Source: Bradyrhizobium iriomotense (GTDB taxonomy: Bacteria; Pseudomonadota; Alphaproteobacteria; Rhizobiales; Xanthobacteraceae). Taken from it: a stretch of 64,000 bases of DNA. A program made the position numbers and the translations under genes. The notes beneath the pieces were generated by a model, which saw nothing but the letters and a program-made list of their open reading frames with translations, had not been told where the DNA came from and searched no databases. Location: NCBI RefSeq assembly GCF_030160715.1, contig NZ_BSOW01000015.1:62001-126000 (forward strand), read 5' to 3'. The first letter of the stretch is position 1, and every line of letters begins with the position of its first letter. Shown one piece after another: positions 15,457-25,159 of this stretch.

Positions 15457-17136
15457 CTATTCAGCCGCCTCCCTGAACGTGCCGACGTCTTCGTCGGACG
15501 GCTCGTCGGCGACGCCTGCGGTTTCCTCATCGACCTCGTCGGCATCGTTCGCGACGGTCGCGCTTGACGACAGCCATTTGGAAAGCTTCGTCGTATCAGG
15601 TGCGAAGAGCGCGGCCGGATGGACAAAGCGCCCGTCCTTGAAGTGCTCGGCGAGCGCGGCGCGCGTGTCCTTGGCCCGCTGCCGCGGAAGGACCGGCGTG
15701 TCCTTGCACGACGCCTCAAGCGCCGGGCGCGACAGGCACGACAGAAAGTCCTCGGTACCCATGTTGGGCAGGAACTCGTCCGCGCCGATCATCTCGCCGG
15801 CAATACGGGCGACGATGCCGCTGTTGGTGGCGTTTTCCCGGCACGAGAACACGTCGATCAGCATCGCGCGCGCTGCGACGCGGAGCGTGTCCCTGTCGAA
15901 GGCGAGCTTGCCGTCGCCGTCGAACAGCACCGCCGTGTGCTTCGCCAGGCGGCTATGGCCGTTATGGAAGCCGACGCTTCCCGTCGTGACAGAGACGTTC
16001 TGGCCGGCGAAGGCAAGGATCAGCAGCGCCATCAGCGCGTCGTCCTCGATCGGCGCTCGCCCGAGCGCATCGCGCAGCGCGTCGGTCCGGTAATCGCCGA
16101 TCATCTCGACGCCCTTGCGCGTCACATCGGAGCGAGGCTTGGAGACGGCGCCGACATCGTCCGGAGCGCTGACCGCGTCCGGCGCAGCCTTGCCCTTCGG
16201 CTTCTTCGCATCTAGCATCCGGTAATGCACCGTCTGAACGCGGCCCTCGCGGTCGAGATACATAGCGGTGCAATCGGACTTGGTCGGCTTGCCGTGGACC
16301 CGTTCGGCCTTCGGCGGCAGCTTCACCTCTCCCCAGCTCGTGGTCTCCGCGATGAGACCCTTCTTCGGCAGGTTGTTCGCCATCCACTCATGCTGCGCGC
16401 CGAGAAAGGCTTCGACATTCGTGGTGTAGCGGCTGTCCTCGTCGGCCGGAGCAAAGAGGTCCTCAACCCACTGGATTCCGTAAGCCTGCGCGAGATCGTC
16501 GCCGAAGCTCGCGTGCCGTGCATACATGCGCGTCTTCTGGAGGCCTTGCGCGACACTCCACCAAGACACCTGCGGATCCGCCTTCGACGGCTTGTGCTTC
16601 TTCCAGACCTCCTTCTGCTCGTCGAGCGAGGCGGCAGCGATGGTGCGCAGTTGCTGCTCGTTTGGCATGTCGCCCTTGGCCATGTGGTCGAGCATGGCCG
16701 GCAGGACGTTGGCGAGCAGGCGCAGCTTCCTGATCTGGCGCACGGCAAGCGCAAGCGCGACCCCGATCGCCTCCTCGGTCCAGCCAAGCGCTACGAGGCG
16801 CTCAATCGCCCGCCACTGATCGACCGGGTTCAGCGGCTCGAAAGCAATGCTCTCGACCATCGAGCGCATGGCGCCATTGTCGTTTGCCGCCTCGTCCACG
16901 ATGACGTCGATCTCATCGAGACCAGCTGCAATCGCTTGCTTCACCCGGCGATGGCCCGCGTTGATGACGTAACTGTTGCCGCCGCCGCTGTCCGGCGTGA
17001 TGACGGGCGGCTGCACGATGCCGACGGCCTTGATTGTGGCCAGCAGCAGCGCGTCGGCCTGCGGGGTGGATTTGGTCTGGCGCAGACGGTCGGGGTTCTC
17101 TTTCAGCGCGCGCGGATCGACCTTGATGAGATGCAT
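15457..17136 (-). CDS. ParB/RepB/Spo0J-like nuclease-domain protein
   Basis: A 559-residue ParB-like protein, about twice the length of partition ParB. The N-terminal ParB domain shows MHLIKVDPRALKENPDRLRQ, an AVGIVQPPVITPD segment and the diagnostic NAGHRRVKQAI motif (about 62-72), now known in ParB to bind CTP. A helix-turn-helix-like part follows (RLVALGWTEEAIGVALAL). The long C-terminal half (about 240-559) is of unknown function and is typical of rhizobial plasmid-module ParB proteins. AAGGAG lies eight bases upstream of the ATG at 17134-17136. No ParA is nearby, so segregation is not its certain role. Confidence 0.85.
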   Translation of the reverse strand: MHLIKVDPRALKENPDRLRQTKSTPQADALLLATIKAVGIVQPPVITPDSGGGNSYVINAGHRRVKQAIAAGLDEIDVIVDEAANDNGAMRSMVESIAFEPLNPVDQWRAIERLVALGWTEEAIGVALALAVRQIRKLRLLANVLPAMLDHMAKGDMPNEQQLRTIAAASLDEQKEVWKKHKPSKADPQVSWWSVAQGLQKTRMYARHASFGDDLAQAYGIQWVEDLFAPADEDSRYTTNVEAFLGAQHEWMANNLPKKGLIAETTSWGEVKLPPKAERVHGKPTKSDCTAMYLDREGRVQTVHYRMLDAKKPKGKAAPDAVSAPDDVGAVSKPRSDVTRKGVEMIGDYRTDALRDALGRAPIEDDALMALLILAFAGQNVSVTTGSVGFHNGHSRLAKHTAVLFDGDGKLAFDRDTLRVAARAMLIDVFSCRENATNSGIVARIAGEMIGADEFLPNMGTEDFLSCLSRPALEASCKDTPVLPRQRAKDTRAALAEHFKDGRFVHPAALFAPDTTKLSKWLSSSATVANDADEVDEETAGVADEPSDEDVGTFREAAE

Positions 17137-17437
17137 GGGAATGCTCCTTTTGGGGGTTGCGGACCGGCTCGGCCGGCCTCTCTCGTCTTCTTTCCGAAGA
17201 CATCCCCCGGCCCGCTGAGCGGACGGGCCGGTGCAACTGCGGCCGAGCATCCCTGCCCGGCAGGACGAGCGGGGCCAAAGCCCTGCGCAGGACGACGGGC
17301 CGGGATCGCGCAGGCGGCAGTTGAGCGTCAGCGCCAGCGGCCCGCCCGCTCTGCGAGCGGGCTTTTTTCTTTTCCTCTTCTCATTACCTGGCCGCCTCTG
17401 CAGCGAGCACAAGCGGAGAAAGGGCTGCCGAGGACGT
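17137..17437. other. 301-bp intergenic region with a plus-strand terminator
   Basis: No protein gene. GC-rich with several hairpins; its main feature is the intrinsic terminator at 17344-17368 pointing opposite to both flanking genes. Confidence 0.5.
17344..17368 (+). terminator. Strong intrinsic terminator on the plus strand
   Basis: GCCCGCTC-TGC-GAGCGGGC, an 8-bp perfect stem, followed by TTTTTT. Both neighbouring genes are on the minus strand, so the transcript it would end is not annotated. Confidence 0.75.
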
Positions 17438-20400
17438 CTAAGCCGCGATCGCCCTCGCCTCGGCTGCGCCCTCGATATCCGCGGCGAGCGTCTTCTCGAC
17501 GTCGACGAGTTGCCGGCGCTTCTCGGCGAGCTCGCCGGCGAAAGCGAAATCGCCGCCCTCGCGCGACTGATAGGCCCCAAGGCGCCGATGTGCATCGGCG
17601 AGACGCTGACGAAAGCGCTCCCGCTCCCCCTCGAAATCATCAAGCGCGTGCTCGAGGCGCGAGACTGCGCCAAGCGGCGTCACCGTGACCGGCAGTTCGA
17701 TCTCGTATTCGGCGGCGCTGCGCATCAGCATGGTGGTGTAGCGATAGCCATCGCGTCCGAAACGCTCGCCCGCATATTCGAGGTCGAAGCCGCCAATCGA
17801 GGCGATGACGCTCTCACCTTCGTGCTGAAGCTGCACGAGGGTCAGAATTTCCTTCATCAGCGCGCGGCCGGCCTCCTTGCGTTCGGTATAGGCCCTGCCA
17901 TTCACGCTCATCGCAAAGGCGTCACCCGTCGTCGGCACAAGCCGTTCGATATCCTGTCCGATCTGCGCGATCCGCCGGGTCGAGAACTCAATCTCGCGCT
18001 CGGCCTCGCGGACTTGGCGGCGCACGGCATGCTGATCATCGACATGGGCGGCACGCAAGCGCTCCAACCGTGCGATATCGGCCTCCAGGCCCGCCTTCTG
18101 CATTAGGCGCGGATCGCCCGAGGCGATCGCTTTCGCCATGGCGAACTGGTTCGCCTGCCCCTCACCGAGGTCCTCGAGCCGCCGGATCGAGGTGTCGCCC
18201 GAGAGCGCCGCCGCGATGAAGCGGGCCTTGCGCTCGTTGTTCTGCCACATCGTGGCATCGAGCGAGCCCTCGGTCGCATAGGCGAAGATATCGACCTCGT
18301 CGTGCTGGTTGCCCTGGCGCACGATGCGGCCCTCGCGCTGCTCGATCTGCGACGGCAGCCAGGGCACGTCGAGATGATGTAGCGCCTTGAGGCGCAACTG
18401 GGCATTGACCCCGGTGCCCATCGTGTCGGAGGAGCCGATCAGGAAACGCACCTTACCGGCGCGCACGTCGCCGAACAGGCGCTGCTTGGCCTCGGACTTC
18501 CTGTAATCCTGCATGAAGGCGATTTCCGATGCGGGCACCCCTAAGCGGATCAGTTCGTCGCGAATCCAGCGATAGGCCGAGAAGCCTCTGGTTTTCTCGA
18601 CGCTGATCGTGCCGAGATCAGAAAAGATCATCTGCGCGGCGCCGGGGAGCTCGAACGGCTTGCCGTCCGGGCGCACATAGGTGTTTTCAGCGGTCTCCTT
18701 CCAGATGCGGTGGGCGTTCGCGATGAGACTGTTGAGCTTGTTGTCGTTCTCGTTGTCATTGTCGGCATCGACAAGACGCAGGTCGATCGCCGCGTGGCGG
18801 CCGTCGGTGATGACGGAGAGCAGGATGTCGTCGCCGGGCTCCGGCGGGCGATCGCGCATCTCGATCGCCTTGATGCGCTCGCCGAGCAGCACCTGGTAGC
18901 GCTTGAAGGCGGCGGTCGGCCTGGACGTCCGAATCTGGCGCCGGCCGGTCGAGATCGCCGGCACCTTCACATATAGGCGCAGATCCTCCGGCATCACCAC
19001 GTCGGCGAAGCAGCGGAACATGGCGATCAGCTCCGGCACATTGACGAAGGTGGCGAAGCGGGTGACCGGCTTGTATTTGCCGGAAGGCTGGAGCTCGAGC
19101 TCGGTCGAGACGTCGCCGAAGGTTGACGCCCAGGCATCGAACTCGTGCAGGCCGCGCTCGCGAAGCGCATCGTAACCGAGATAGCGCTGCACCGAGAACA
19201 TCTCGCCGAGCGTGTTGGTGATCGGCGTGCCGGAGGCGAGCACGAGCGCCCGGCCGGGGTTCTTGGTTTCGATGAAGCGCGACTTCACATAGAGGTCCCA
19301 GGCGCGCTGCGAGCCGTTCGGATCGACACCCTTCAAGGTGCTCATATTGGTCGCGAAGCTAAGCTTTCGAAACTCCTGCGCCTCGTCGACGATGATCTGA
19401 TCGACGCCGATTTCGGAGATCGTCAGAAGGTCGTCCTTGCGCGTCGCAAGCGACTCCAGCCGCTCCTTCAGGCCCTCCTTCAACCGTTCGAGCCGCTTGC
19501 GCGAGACACGATCGTCGCTTTCGACCTTGGTCAGCAAGGTTTCGTAAAGCTCCAGCTCGTCCTGAATCATCTGCTGCTCGAACGCCGAGGGCACAGAGAT
19601 GAAACGGAACGCCGAATGCGTGATGATGATCGCGTCCCATATCGCCGTCGCCGCGCGCGACAGGAAACGCTGCCGTTTGTCTTTGGTAAAATTGGTCTCG
19701 TCGGCGACGAGAATGCGCGCCGCCGGGTACAGCGCCAGGAACTCGCGCGCCGCCTGCGCCAGGCAGTGTCCGGGGACGACCAGCATCGCCTTGGCGATCA
19801 GGCCGAGCCGCCGCTGCTCCATGATGGCGGCCGCCATGGTCATGGTCTTGCCGGCGCCGACGGCATGCGCGAGGTAGGTTGAGCCCGCCGAGACAATCCG
19901 CCAGATGCCGCGCTTCTGATGCCCATAAAGAACAAAGGCGCCAGAGGCGCCCGGGAGCTTCAGGTGGGAACCGTCGAAAGCTCGCGGCGCGATGTTGTTG
20001 AAACGGTCGTTATAGACGCGGGCCAGCCGGTCGGTACGATCCGGATCGGACCAGATCCAGCGCTGGAAGGCGTCCTTGATCTTTTGCAGCTTCGTCTTCG
20101 CGGCTTCGGTATCCACGACATTGAGCACGCGCCGCTCGCTCATCTCCTCCTTGATGGTGTCGAAGATCTGCGGGACGCGACTGTTCAGCGCATCCGCGAG
20201 CAGCTCGCCAGCATGCCGGCGATCCGTGCCCCATTCCGACGTGCCGGCCGCCATCCATGCGAGCTGACGCGCCTCCACGGTCCAGGAGGCGAGTTCCGGC
20301 ATGTGATGGATCTTGATCTCGGCGTCCATGGTCTCCTTGACGAAGGCCACGATATCGGCGGCCGGAATCCAGGGCGCGCCGAGGCGCGCGGTGATATCGG

Positions 20401-22543
20401 AGGGGCGCAAATCGGCAGGCTGCACACCCTGCAGCGCCGTCACGTTGCGCTCATAGGACGGATCGAGCGCGGCCGCTGCCTCCGCCGCCTTCAGCTTGTC
20501 ACGGACATGGCCCGACAGATAGGCATCGGCCGTCTGCCACGATCCGTCCGCCGGATCGCGAAAGATGGCGCTGCCAAGTTCGGCGACGACATCCTGCGCG
20601 CCGCGGTGAAGAAGCTCGGCAATGTGGTCGATGTCGACACGTCCGCGTTCGTTGAGCACAACGGCCAGCGCGTCGGCCGCGCTGGTGATCACCGGCGCCG
20701 CGGGCGGCGAGATCACCCGTTCGGTGAAGATCGCACCCGGCTTTGCGGTATTGGTCTCGAGGTCATAGTCCTCGATCGAGGCAACCAGCCAGCAATCGGG
20801 ATCGTCGAGGAAGGGCTGGATATTGGGACGGCGGTGCGTCTCGCGGACTTCGCCGGTTTCTTCGTCTTCCGACAGTGAGACCGTGGTGAAGTTGATCGGG
20901 CCGAAGTCGCGGACGAAGTTCGACCAGGCGATGCGCAGCCTGACCTGAGCCTCTTTCCAGGGCCGGTCGAGCTCCTGCGCCTTCAGCACTTCGCGGACCG
21001 CATCGCGGATCGGGATCAGCTTCCTGATAATCCGGACATGCTTCTCCGGGATGCCGTCGGCACTCCGGCCCTTGCGGGCCTTAACAGCGACGGACTGGCC
21101 GTCGAGAACCTGCATCAGGCCGTGGGCCTTGTCGAAGAAGAAGCTGCCCTCACGCACATGCCGATCGGATGGCAGGTCGATGAGATCAGGATCACCGGCG
21201 TCGTCCAGATCGGGATCGATCATGTCGGGTTCGCCGTCGTAGATCGCTTCCGGAAGGAGAGCGATGGCGGCCGAGAGTACGTCGTCGAGGTCCTCGCCAT
21301 CGCGAGGACGGCATGTGTAGGTCTCGCCGAAGGGGCCGGAGACGAGCGCGTGCGTGCCGAGCACAAACGCTGGATGATCCGCGAACCAGCGGTTCACGCG
21401 GATGGCGCCGTCATCACCTGTTGCGGGTCGCACCTCGTCGACGTCGAGCCAGGACCGATCGCCCTCGGGATCGCCGATCTTGCGTTTGCGCAAGAACAGG
21501 ATGTCGACGACGACATCGGTGCCGGCGCTGGCGCGGAAGCTGCCCTCGGGCAGCCGGATGGCGGCGACCAGGTCAGCGGTCCCGGCGATGTGCGTGCGCG
21601 CCGAGGCGTCCGCCTTGTCCATGGTGCCCGAGCTGGTCACGAAGGCCGCAAGCGCCCCCGGCTTCAGCAGATCGATCGCCCGCGCGATGAAATAATCATG
21701 CAGACGAAGGCCGAGCGAGCGGTAGGCGCGATCCGAGCGCACCGTGCGATCGGAAAACGGCGGGTTGCCGATGGCGAGATCGAAGCTCGCCGGCAGCTCC
21801 GTGCGCGCGAAATCGCTGGCGATGATCCGCGCCCTCGGCTGCAACAGGCGCGCGATGCGCGCCGTGACCGGATCGAGCTCGATCCCGGTGACATGCGAGA
21901 TATCGCGAAACCCTTCCGGCATGAGAGCCGGAAACAGTCCCGTGCCGATGCCCGGCTCGAGCACGCGGCCGCCGCGCCAGCCCAGGCGCTGCAGGCCTGC
22001 CCAGATCGCGCGGACAACGAACTCGGGCGTGAAATGCGCATACTGGGTGCAGCGCGCGAGCGAGGCATGGTCGAGATCGCCGACCGCATCCTCAAGGTCC
22101 GACCCGATCGCCTCCCAGCCCTTGCGAAACTCGGCCTCGCCCGGGCGCCGGAACACGGAGTTGGCGAGCTCGGACGCGCCGAATCCGGTGATGCGGATCA
22201 GCTGCTCCTGCTCCGCGAGGGTCGCCGGCCGCTCTTCGGCTTCGATGGCGGCGGCAAGCCGGATCGCGGCGATATTGTCGCGCGCGCGATCCTTCCAGCC
22301 CTTTGCCAGGGCGCGATCGCCGGCGAGATAGAAATTCGCGCCGCGCGAGCGGCGAGCGGATGGCACAGAAACCGCGGCCGCCGCGATCGGCACCGCGGGG
22401 GGCGGCGCCGATGGATCGGAATCATCGTCATCGTCCGGCCCGACGGTGAGGCCGCCGGCGAAAGCGGTGACGCCGAGGCCGAGGCCGGACGACAGCGCGG
22501 TATTGCCGAAAAGATCGAGGGTGAAGGGATCGTCTTGCGCCAT
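17438..22543 (-). CDS. Giant DNA methylase-SNF2/DEAD helicase fusion
   Basis: A 1701-residue protein typical of large alphaproteobacterial plasmids and islands. The N-terminal third holds a SAM-dependent methylase: motif I VLEPGIGTGLF (194-204), a DPVTARI acidic strand and the catalytic NPPF (260-263) of N6-adenine methylases. From about residue 880 comes a superfamily-2 helicase: Walker A AVGAGKT (about 893-899), the DEAQ box (about 1050) and, near 1400, the C-terminal helicase motif QREGRIVRQG. The extreme C-terminus (1460-1700) is coiled coil. AAGGAG lies upstream of the ATG. The frame is intact over 5.1 kb. It probably acts on element DNA during transfer or against host restriction; this is inferred. 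Confidence 0.9.
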   Translation of the reverse strand: MAQDDPFTLDLFGNTALSSGLGLGVTAFAGGLTVGPDDDDDSDPSAPPPAVPIAAAAVSVPSARRSRGANFYLAGDRALAKGWKDRARDNIAAIRLAAAIEAEERPATLAEQEQLIRITGFGASELANSVFRRPGEAEFRKGWEAIGSDLEDAVGDLDHASLARCTQYAHFTPEFVVRAIWAGLQRLGWRGGRVLEPGIGTGLFPALMPEGFRDISHVTGIELDPVTARIARLLQPRARIIASDFARTELPASFDLAIGNPPFSDRTVRSDRAYRSLGLRLHDYFIARAIDLLKPGALAAFVTSSGTMDKADASARTHIAGTADLVAAIRLPEGSFRASAGTDVVVDILFLRKRKIGDPEGDRSWLDVDEVRPATGDDGAIRVNRWFADHPAFVLGTHALVSGPFGETYTCRPRDGEDLDDVLSAAIALLPEAIYDGEPDMIDPDLDDAGDPDLIDLPSDRHVREGSFFFDKAHGLMQVLDGQSVAVKARKGRSADGIPEKHVRIIRKLIPIRDAVREVLKAQELDRPWKEAQVRLRIAWSNFVRDFGPINFTTVSLSEDEETGEVRETHRRPNIQPFLDDPDCWLVASIEDYDLETNTAKPGAIFTERVISPPAAPVITSAADALAVVLNERGRVDIDHIAELLHRGAQDVVAELGSAIFRDPADGSWQTADAYLSGHVRDKLKAAEAAAALDPSYERNVTALQGVQPADLRPSDITARLGAPWIPAADIVAFVKETMDAEIKIHHMPELASWTVEARQLAWMAAGTSEWGTDRRHAGELLADALNSRVPQIFDTIKEEMSERRVLNVVDTEAAKTKLQKIKDAFQRWIWSDPDRTDRLARVYNDRFNNIAPRAFDGSHLKLPGASGAFVLYGHQKRGIWRIVSAGSTYLAHAVGAGKTMTMAAAIMEQRRLGLIAKAMLVVPGHCLAQAAREFLALYPAARILVADETNFTKDKRQRFLSRAATAIWDAIIITHSAFRFISVPSAFEQQMIQDELELYETLLTKVESDDRVSRKRLERLKEGLKERLESLATRKDDLLTISEIGVDQIIVDEAQEFRKLSFATNMSTLKGVDPNGSQRAWDLYVKSRFIETKNPGRALVLASGTPITNTLGEMFSVQRYLGYDALRERGLHEFDAWASTFGDVSTELELQPSGKYKPVTRFATFVNVPELIAMFRCFADVVMPEDLRLYVKVPAISTGRRQIRTSRPTAAFKRYQVLLGERIKAIEMRDRPPEPGDDILLSVITDGRHAAIDLRLVDADNDNENDNKLNSLIANAHRIWKETAENTYVRPDGKPFELPGAAQMIFSDLGTISVEKTRGFSAYRWIRDELIRLGVPASEIAFMQDYRKSEAKQRLFGDVRAGKVRFLIGSSDTMGTGVNAQLRLKALHHLDVPWLPSQIEQREGRIVRQGNQHDEVDIFAYATEGSLDATMWQNNERKARFIAAALSGDTSIRRLEDLGEGQANQFAMAKAIASGDPRLMQKAGLEADIARLERLRAAHVDDQHAVRRQVREAEREIEFSTRRIAQIGQDIERLVPTTGDAFAMSVNGRAYTERKEAGRALMKEILTLVQLQHEGESVIASIGGFDLEYAGERFGRDGYRYTTMLMRSAAEYEIELPVTVTPLGAVSRLEHALDDFEGERERFRQRLADAHRRLGAYQSREGGDFAFAGELAEKRRQLVDVEKTLAADIEGAAEARAIAA

Positions 22544-22637
22544 GGGAATTTCTCCTTGTGATGAGGGCGCGTGCCGTCGTCCCGCCGAGCGGCCTCGGCG
22601 GGTGCGGATCGTCACGGTGGATGAGGGATGGAAGGTG

Positions 22638-23036
22638 CTAGCGCACGATGAGCGACAGCGAGATCTCTTTGTCGCTCAGCTGCAGGCGCAGATGCGTGTA
22701 TCGAAAATCACGATTGATGAGAGGGATGAGCCGCTCGGCCTCGATGAACTCGATGCCGTCATCGCCGCCGAAATGGCGGCGCTTGTAGTCGAACCAGTCC
22801 GGATTGCCGACCGGATGGCATTCCTCGGAATAGACCACAAGCGGGCGAGCGCCATCGCTGAGCTTGCCGTTCGACATGATGTAGACGCCGGTGTCACCGA
22901 CAAGCCAGAGGCCGGGCTTCTCGCCCTCACCAGGCTTGAGGCCGTAGTAGGGATTACGAAACCCGCCATTGGCGGCGGCGTCGGATTTGCCGCGCTCGAC
23001 GACCGTGCGGACGGATGGAATCGGGAATGTGAACAT
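22638..23036 (-). CDS. DUF3085 family protein
   Basis: A 132-residue protein starting MFTFPIPSVRTVVERGKSDA. It has the family landmarks GLWLVGDTGVYIMSNGKL and PLVVYSEECHP...DWFDYKRRHFGGDDG, ending in a basic beta-strand pair. Plasmid-module protein of unknown function. It is 11 bp downstream of the DUF1419 gene on the same strand, so they form an operon leading towards the helicase. Confidence 0.8.
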   Translation of the reverse strand: MFTFPIPSVRTVVERGKSDAAANGGFRNPYYGLKPGEGEKPGLWLVGDTGVYIMSNGKLSDGARPLVVYSEECHPVGNPDWFDYKRRHFGGDDGIEFIEAERLIPLINRDFRYTHLRLQLSDKEISLSLIVR

Positions 23037-23047
23037 CGCCACCTCCC

Positions 23048-23650
23048 TCACGCCGCGATCGCGTCAGGCAGGTAGCGCAGATGCACCGGCAGCTTCGCCG
23101 CGATCTCCGCGTCGGTCAGCTGGTCGAGCAGCTTCAGCAGGGTGCCGCGCTGGCCGCCATAGACCAGCACCGTGCGCGCGCCGCGCAGATGCTCGGCCCA
23201 GCGGTCTCTGGCATAGCCGCGATAATCATCATGCGCGCTCGACCAGATGTGCTCGAGCCGTTCTTCGCGCGTCATTGCCTTCAGGGGCCGCGATTCCCGT
23301 TCGATGATCGCGGCGCGCATCCGATCCGGCGAGTTCTCGTCGCTGACATCGCAATAGCCGTGGAAGGTGCGTGGTTGGCCGTCGATCCTCAGCGCGAAGA
23401 AAACGCCGGTGATGCTGCCGGTGAGGAATTCGCGCAACGCGAACATCTCAGCCTTCATCCAGAGCGGCGGCAGGATCTCGAACATATGGTCGTGGTCGGC
23501 CTGGCCGATCTCGAACCATTCACCGCGATAAAGAGCGCTGTCGTCTTTCTCGAAGCGGTTCGGCCGCTGGGCGTGGCGATCGAACAAGCGGAACATCTGC
23601 CGGCGGTCGGCGATGCCCTGATAGACCTTGCGTATCGGAGAGAGGGTCAT
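23048..23650 (-). CDS. DUF1419 family protein
   Basis: A 200-residue protein: MTLSPIRKVYQGIADRRQMF, then FEKDDSALYRGEWFEIGQADHDHMFEILPPLW is characteristic (split here: GEWFEIGQADHDHMFEILPP). The middle carries FFALRIDGQPRTFHGYCDV and the C-terminus ends YLPDAIAA. DUF1419 proteins are restricted largely to rhizobial plasmids and islands; function unknown. The start codon is preceded by an AAAAGGAG ribosome site. Confidence 0.8.
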   Translation of the reverse strand: MTLSPIRKVYQGIADRRQMFRLFDRHAQRPNRFEKDDSALYRGEWFEIGQADHDHMFEILPPLWMKAEMFALREFLTGSITGVFFALRIDGQPRTFHGYCDVSDENSPDRMRAAIIERESRPLKAMTREERLEHIWSSAHDDYRGYARDRWAEHLRGARTVLVYGGQRGTLLKLLDQLTDAEIAAKLPVHLRYLPDAIAA

Positions 23651-23792
23651 GAGCGGGCTCCTTTTGGCCTCGTCGGGCTGGAGCGCGGCTCATCCTTCCG
23701 ATTTCGCCATCGTCTTCAGCCCTTCCTGACCCCTCCTCCGCGGCCGCCTCTCCGATCGGCCGGGTCAAGGGCCGCGGCACGCGGGCGAAGCT

Positions 23793-24749
23793 TCACCCTT
23801 GACGCGGACGGCGGGCATGCGGCAGCCGGTTTTCCTTCTCGTCCCCCTCCTTCTTCCTCTTGCTGCTCGGATGCAGCTGTTCGTTCCAATCGTCCGGCGC
23901 GGGCCGCAGCCGCTCGTACCCGCACCCCACCTCCCGCGCGATGGCCGCGAGCCGATCGGCATAGACCTCTCCTTGCCGGTTGTTATCGGTTGCGGCGACG
24001 AGCCGCGTGAGCGGCCGCGCACTCAGCGCGCGAATGGCGGCGACCGTGGCCGGCGCCCAGCCGCCACCAGTGCTTAGATAAAGAGTGTCCAGCCGCTGGT
24101 CCTCAATCGCCGCCAGGCTCATGGCATCGATCGCGGCCTCGGTGATGCAAAGCCGGGTCGCGTTCGCCGATCCGAATCGGAATAGCACCTTGTCTCCGCC
24201 GCTGGCGAAGCCGCGCCATTGCGGACCGCGTTCCTCCCAGCCTGTGACCACGCCGTCGCTGTCGAGGTGTGCCGCCCACATGCTGCCGTAAGGGCCTTCG
24301 CGCAACCGGTCGTGCCGAAGCGCAGCACGGATGACGGCTTCCGGAATGCCACGCTCCTCGCGCAGATAGCGCCAGGTCAGCGAACCTGGCCAAGGCTTGC
24401 GGCGCGCGCGCCAGCGATCAGCGGCAGCAGCAGGATCGTGCGCGCGGGACTCTCGTGTCCAGACGGGCTCCGTCGGCACAAAGCCGACCAGGTCGGAGAC
24501 CTGCTGCAGCACCTCGGGAAAATCAACGCCGTCGAGATGCTCTACCAGCGAGAAGACGTCGCCTCTGGCGTCAGATAATGCGTCGAACCAGCCCCTCCCC
24601 TGATGGATCACGATGATGATATCGCCGCCGCGGCGATATTTGATCGCTTTGCGCGTGCTCTCCTTCAGATCGATCGCAAAACCGGCCTTCTCGAGCACGG
24701 CGGAGCAGGCCACGCGATTCTTCAGCTCTTCGATATCCTTCTTTTCCAT
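23793..24749 (-). CDS. Toprim-domain protein, DNA-primase-like (DUF3991-type)
   Basis: A 318-residue protein. The N-terminal part (IEELKNRVACSAVLEKAGFA, then RRGGDIIIVIHQGRGWFDAL) resembles the zinc-finger region of DnaG-type primases but lacks the CHC2 cysteines. The toprim domain is clear: glutamate motif ITEAAIDAMSLA (about 200-211) and the acidic motif LVAATDNNRQGEVYA (about 250-264), with DDWNE near the end. Such proteins are thought to prime or process single-stranded element DNA. The C-terminus is a lysine-rich tail. Upstream 224 bp hold no gene. Confidence 0.85.
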   Translation of the reverse strand: MEKKDIEELKNRVACSAVLEKAGFAIDLKESTRKAIKYRRGGDIIIVIHQGRGWFDALSDARGDVFSLVEHLDGVDFPEVLQQVSDLVGFVPTEPVWTRESRAHDPAAAADRWRARRKPWPGSLTWRYLREERGIPEAVIRAALRHDRLREGPYGSMWAAHLDSDGVVTGWEERGPQWRGFASGGDKVLFRFGSANATRLCITEAAIDAMSLAAIEDQRLDTLYLSTGGGWAPATVAAIRALSARPLTRLVAATDNNRQGEVYADRLAAIAREVGCGYERLRPAPDDWNEQLHPSSKRKKEGDEKENRLPHARRPRQG

Positions 24750-24973
24750 CTCTGAATCCCGGCGATGCCGTGCCGGACCTTTCCCGCTTGAATTTCCATC
24801 TCCCGCACCTTGCGGGATCTGCTCGCCCTGCCGCGAAGAGCGAAGGGGGCAAGGGCGCGGCTGGCAATTGATGAATTATGCAGGGCACCCGGCGTCATCG
24901 CGTCGGCCAGCCGCGGCGGTAGCCTCCCTTGCCGCCGCCCGCTCGCAAGCGGCACACAAGGGGAAAACCGGGC

Positions 24974-25159
24974 TCAATGAGCCGGGCTGAACTCGTGTGG
25001 ATCGTATTCGTGCACAACAACCACATCGGCATCGTCGAGTTCGTCGCTCGGCAGCACGCCATATGCCCCGCCGTCGACCTTGAAGAGAGTGACCGGGACC
25101 ATCAGGGTGCGGGCGAGCTCGAAGGCGTTGGACTGAGCGAGGGAAAGATCGTGCGACAT
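24974..25159 (-). CDS. 61-residue hypothetical protein
   Basis: MSHDLSLAQSNAFELARTLM, then VPVTLFKVDGGAYGVLPSDELDDADVV is a two-strand motif (written here to VLPSDELD), ending HEYDPHEFSPAH. A small acidic protein with the KVDGGAYGV hairpin common to short plasmid-module proteins. It is the first gene of the minus-strand module. Function unknown. Confidence 0.6.
   Translation of the reverse strand: MSHDLSLAQSNAFELARTLMVPVTLFKVDGGAYGVLPSDELDDADVVVVHEYDPHEFSPAH

Noticed and set aside
16225..22561. Long plus-strand frames (up to 507 residues) opposite the parB and helicase genes
   Set aside because: Antisense shadows; the minus-strand products have full conserved domains and ribosome sites.
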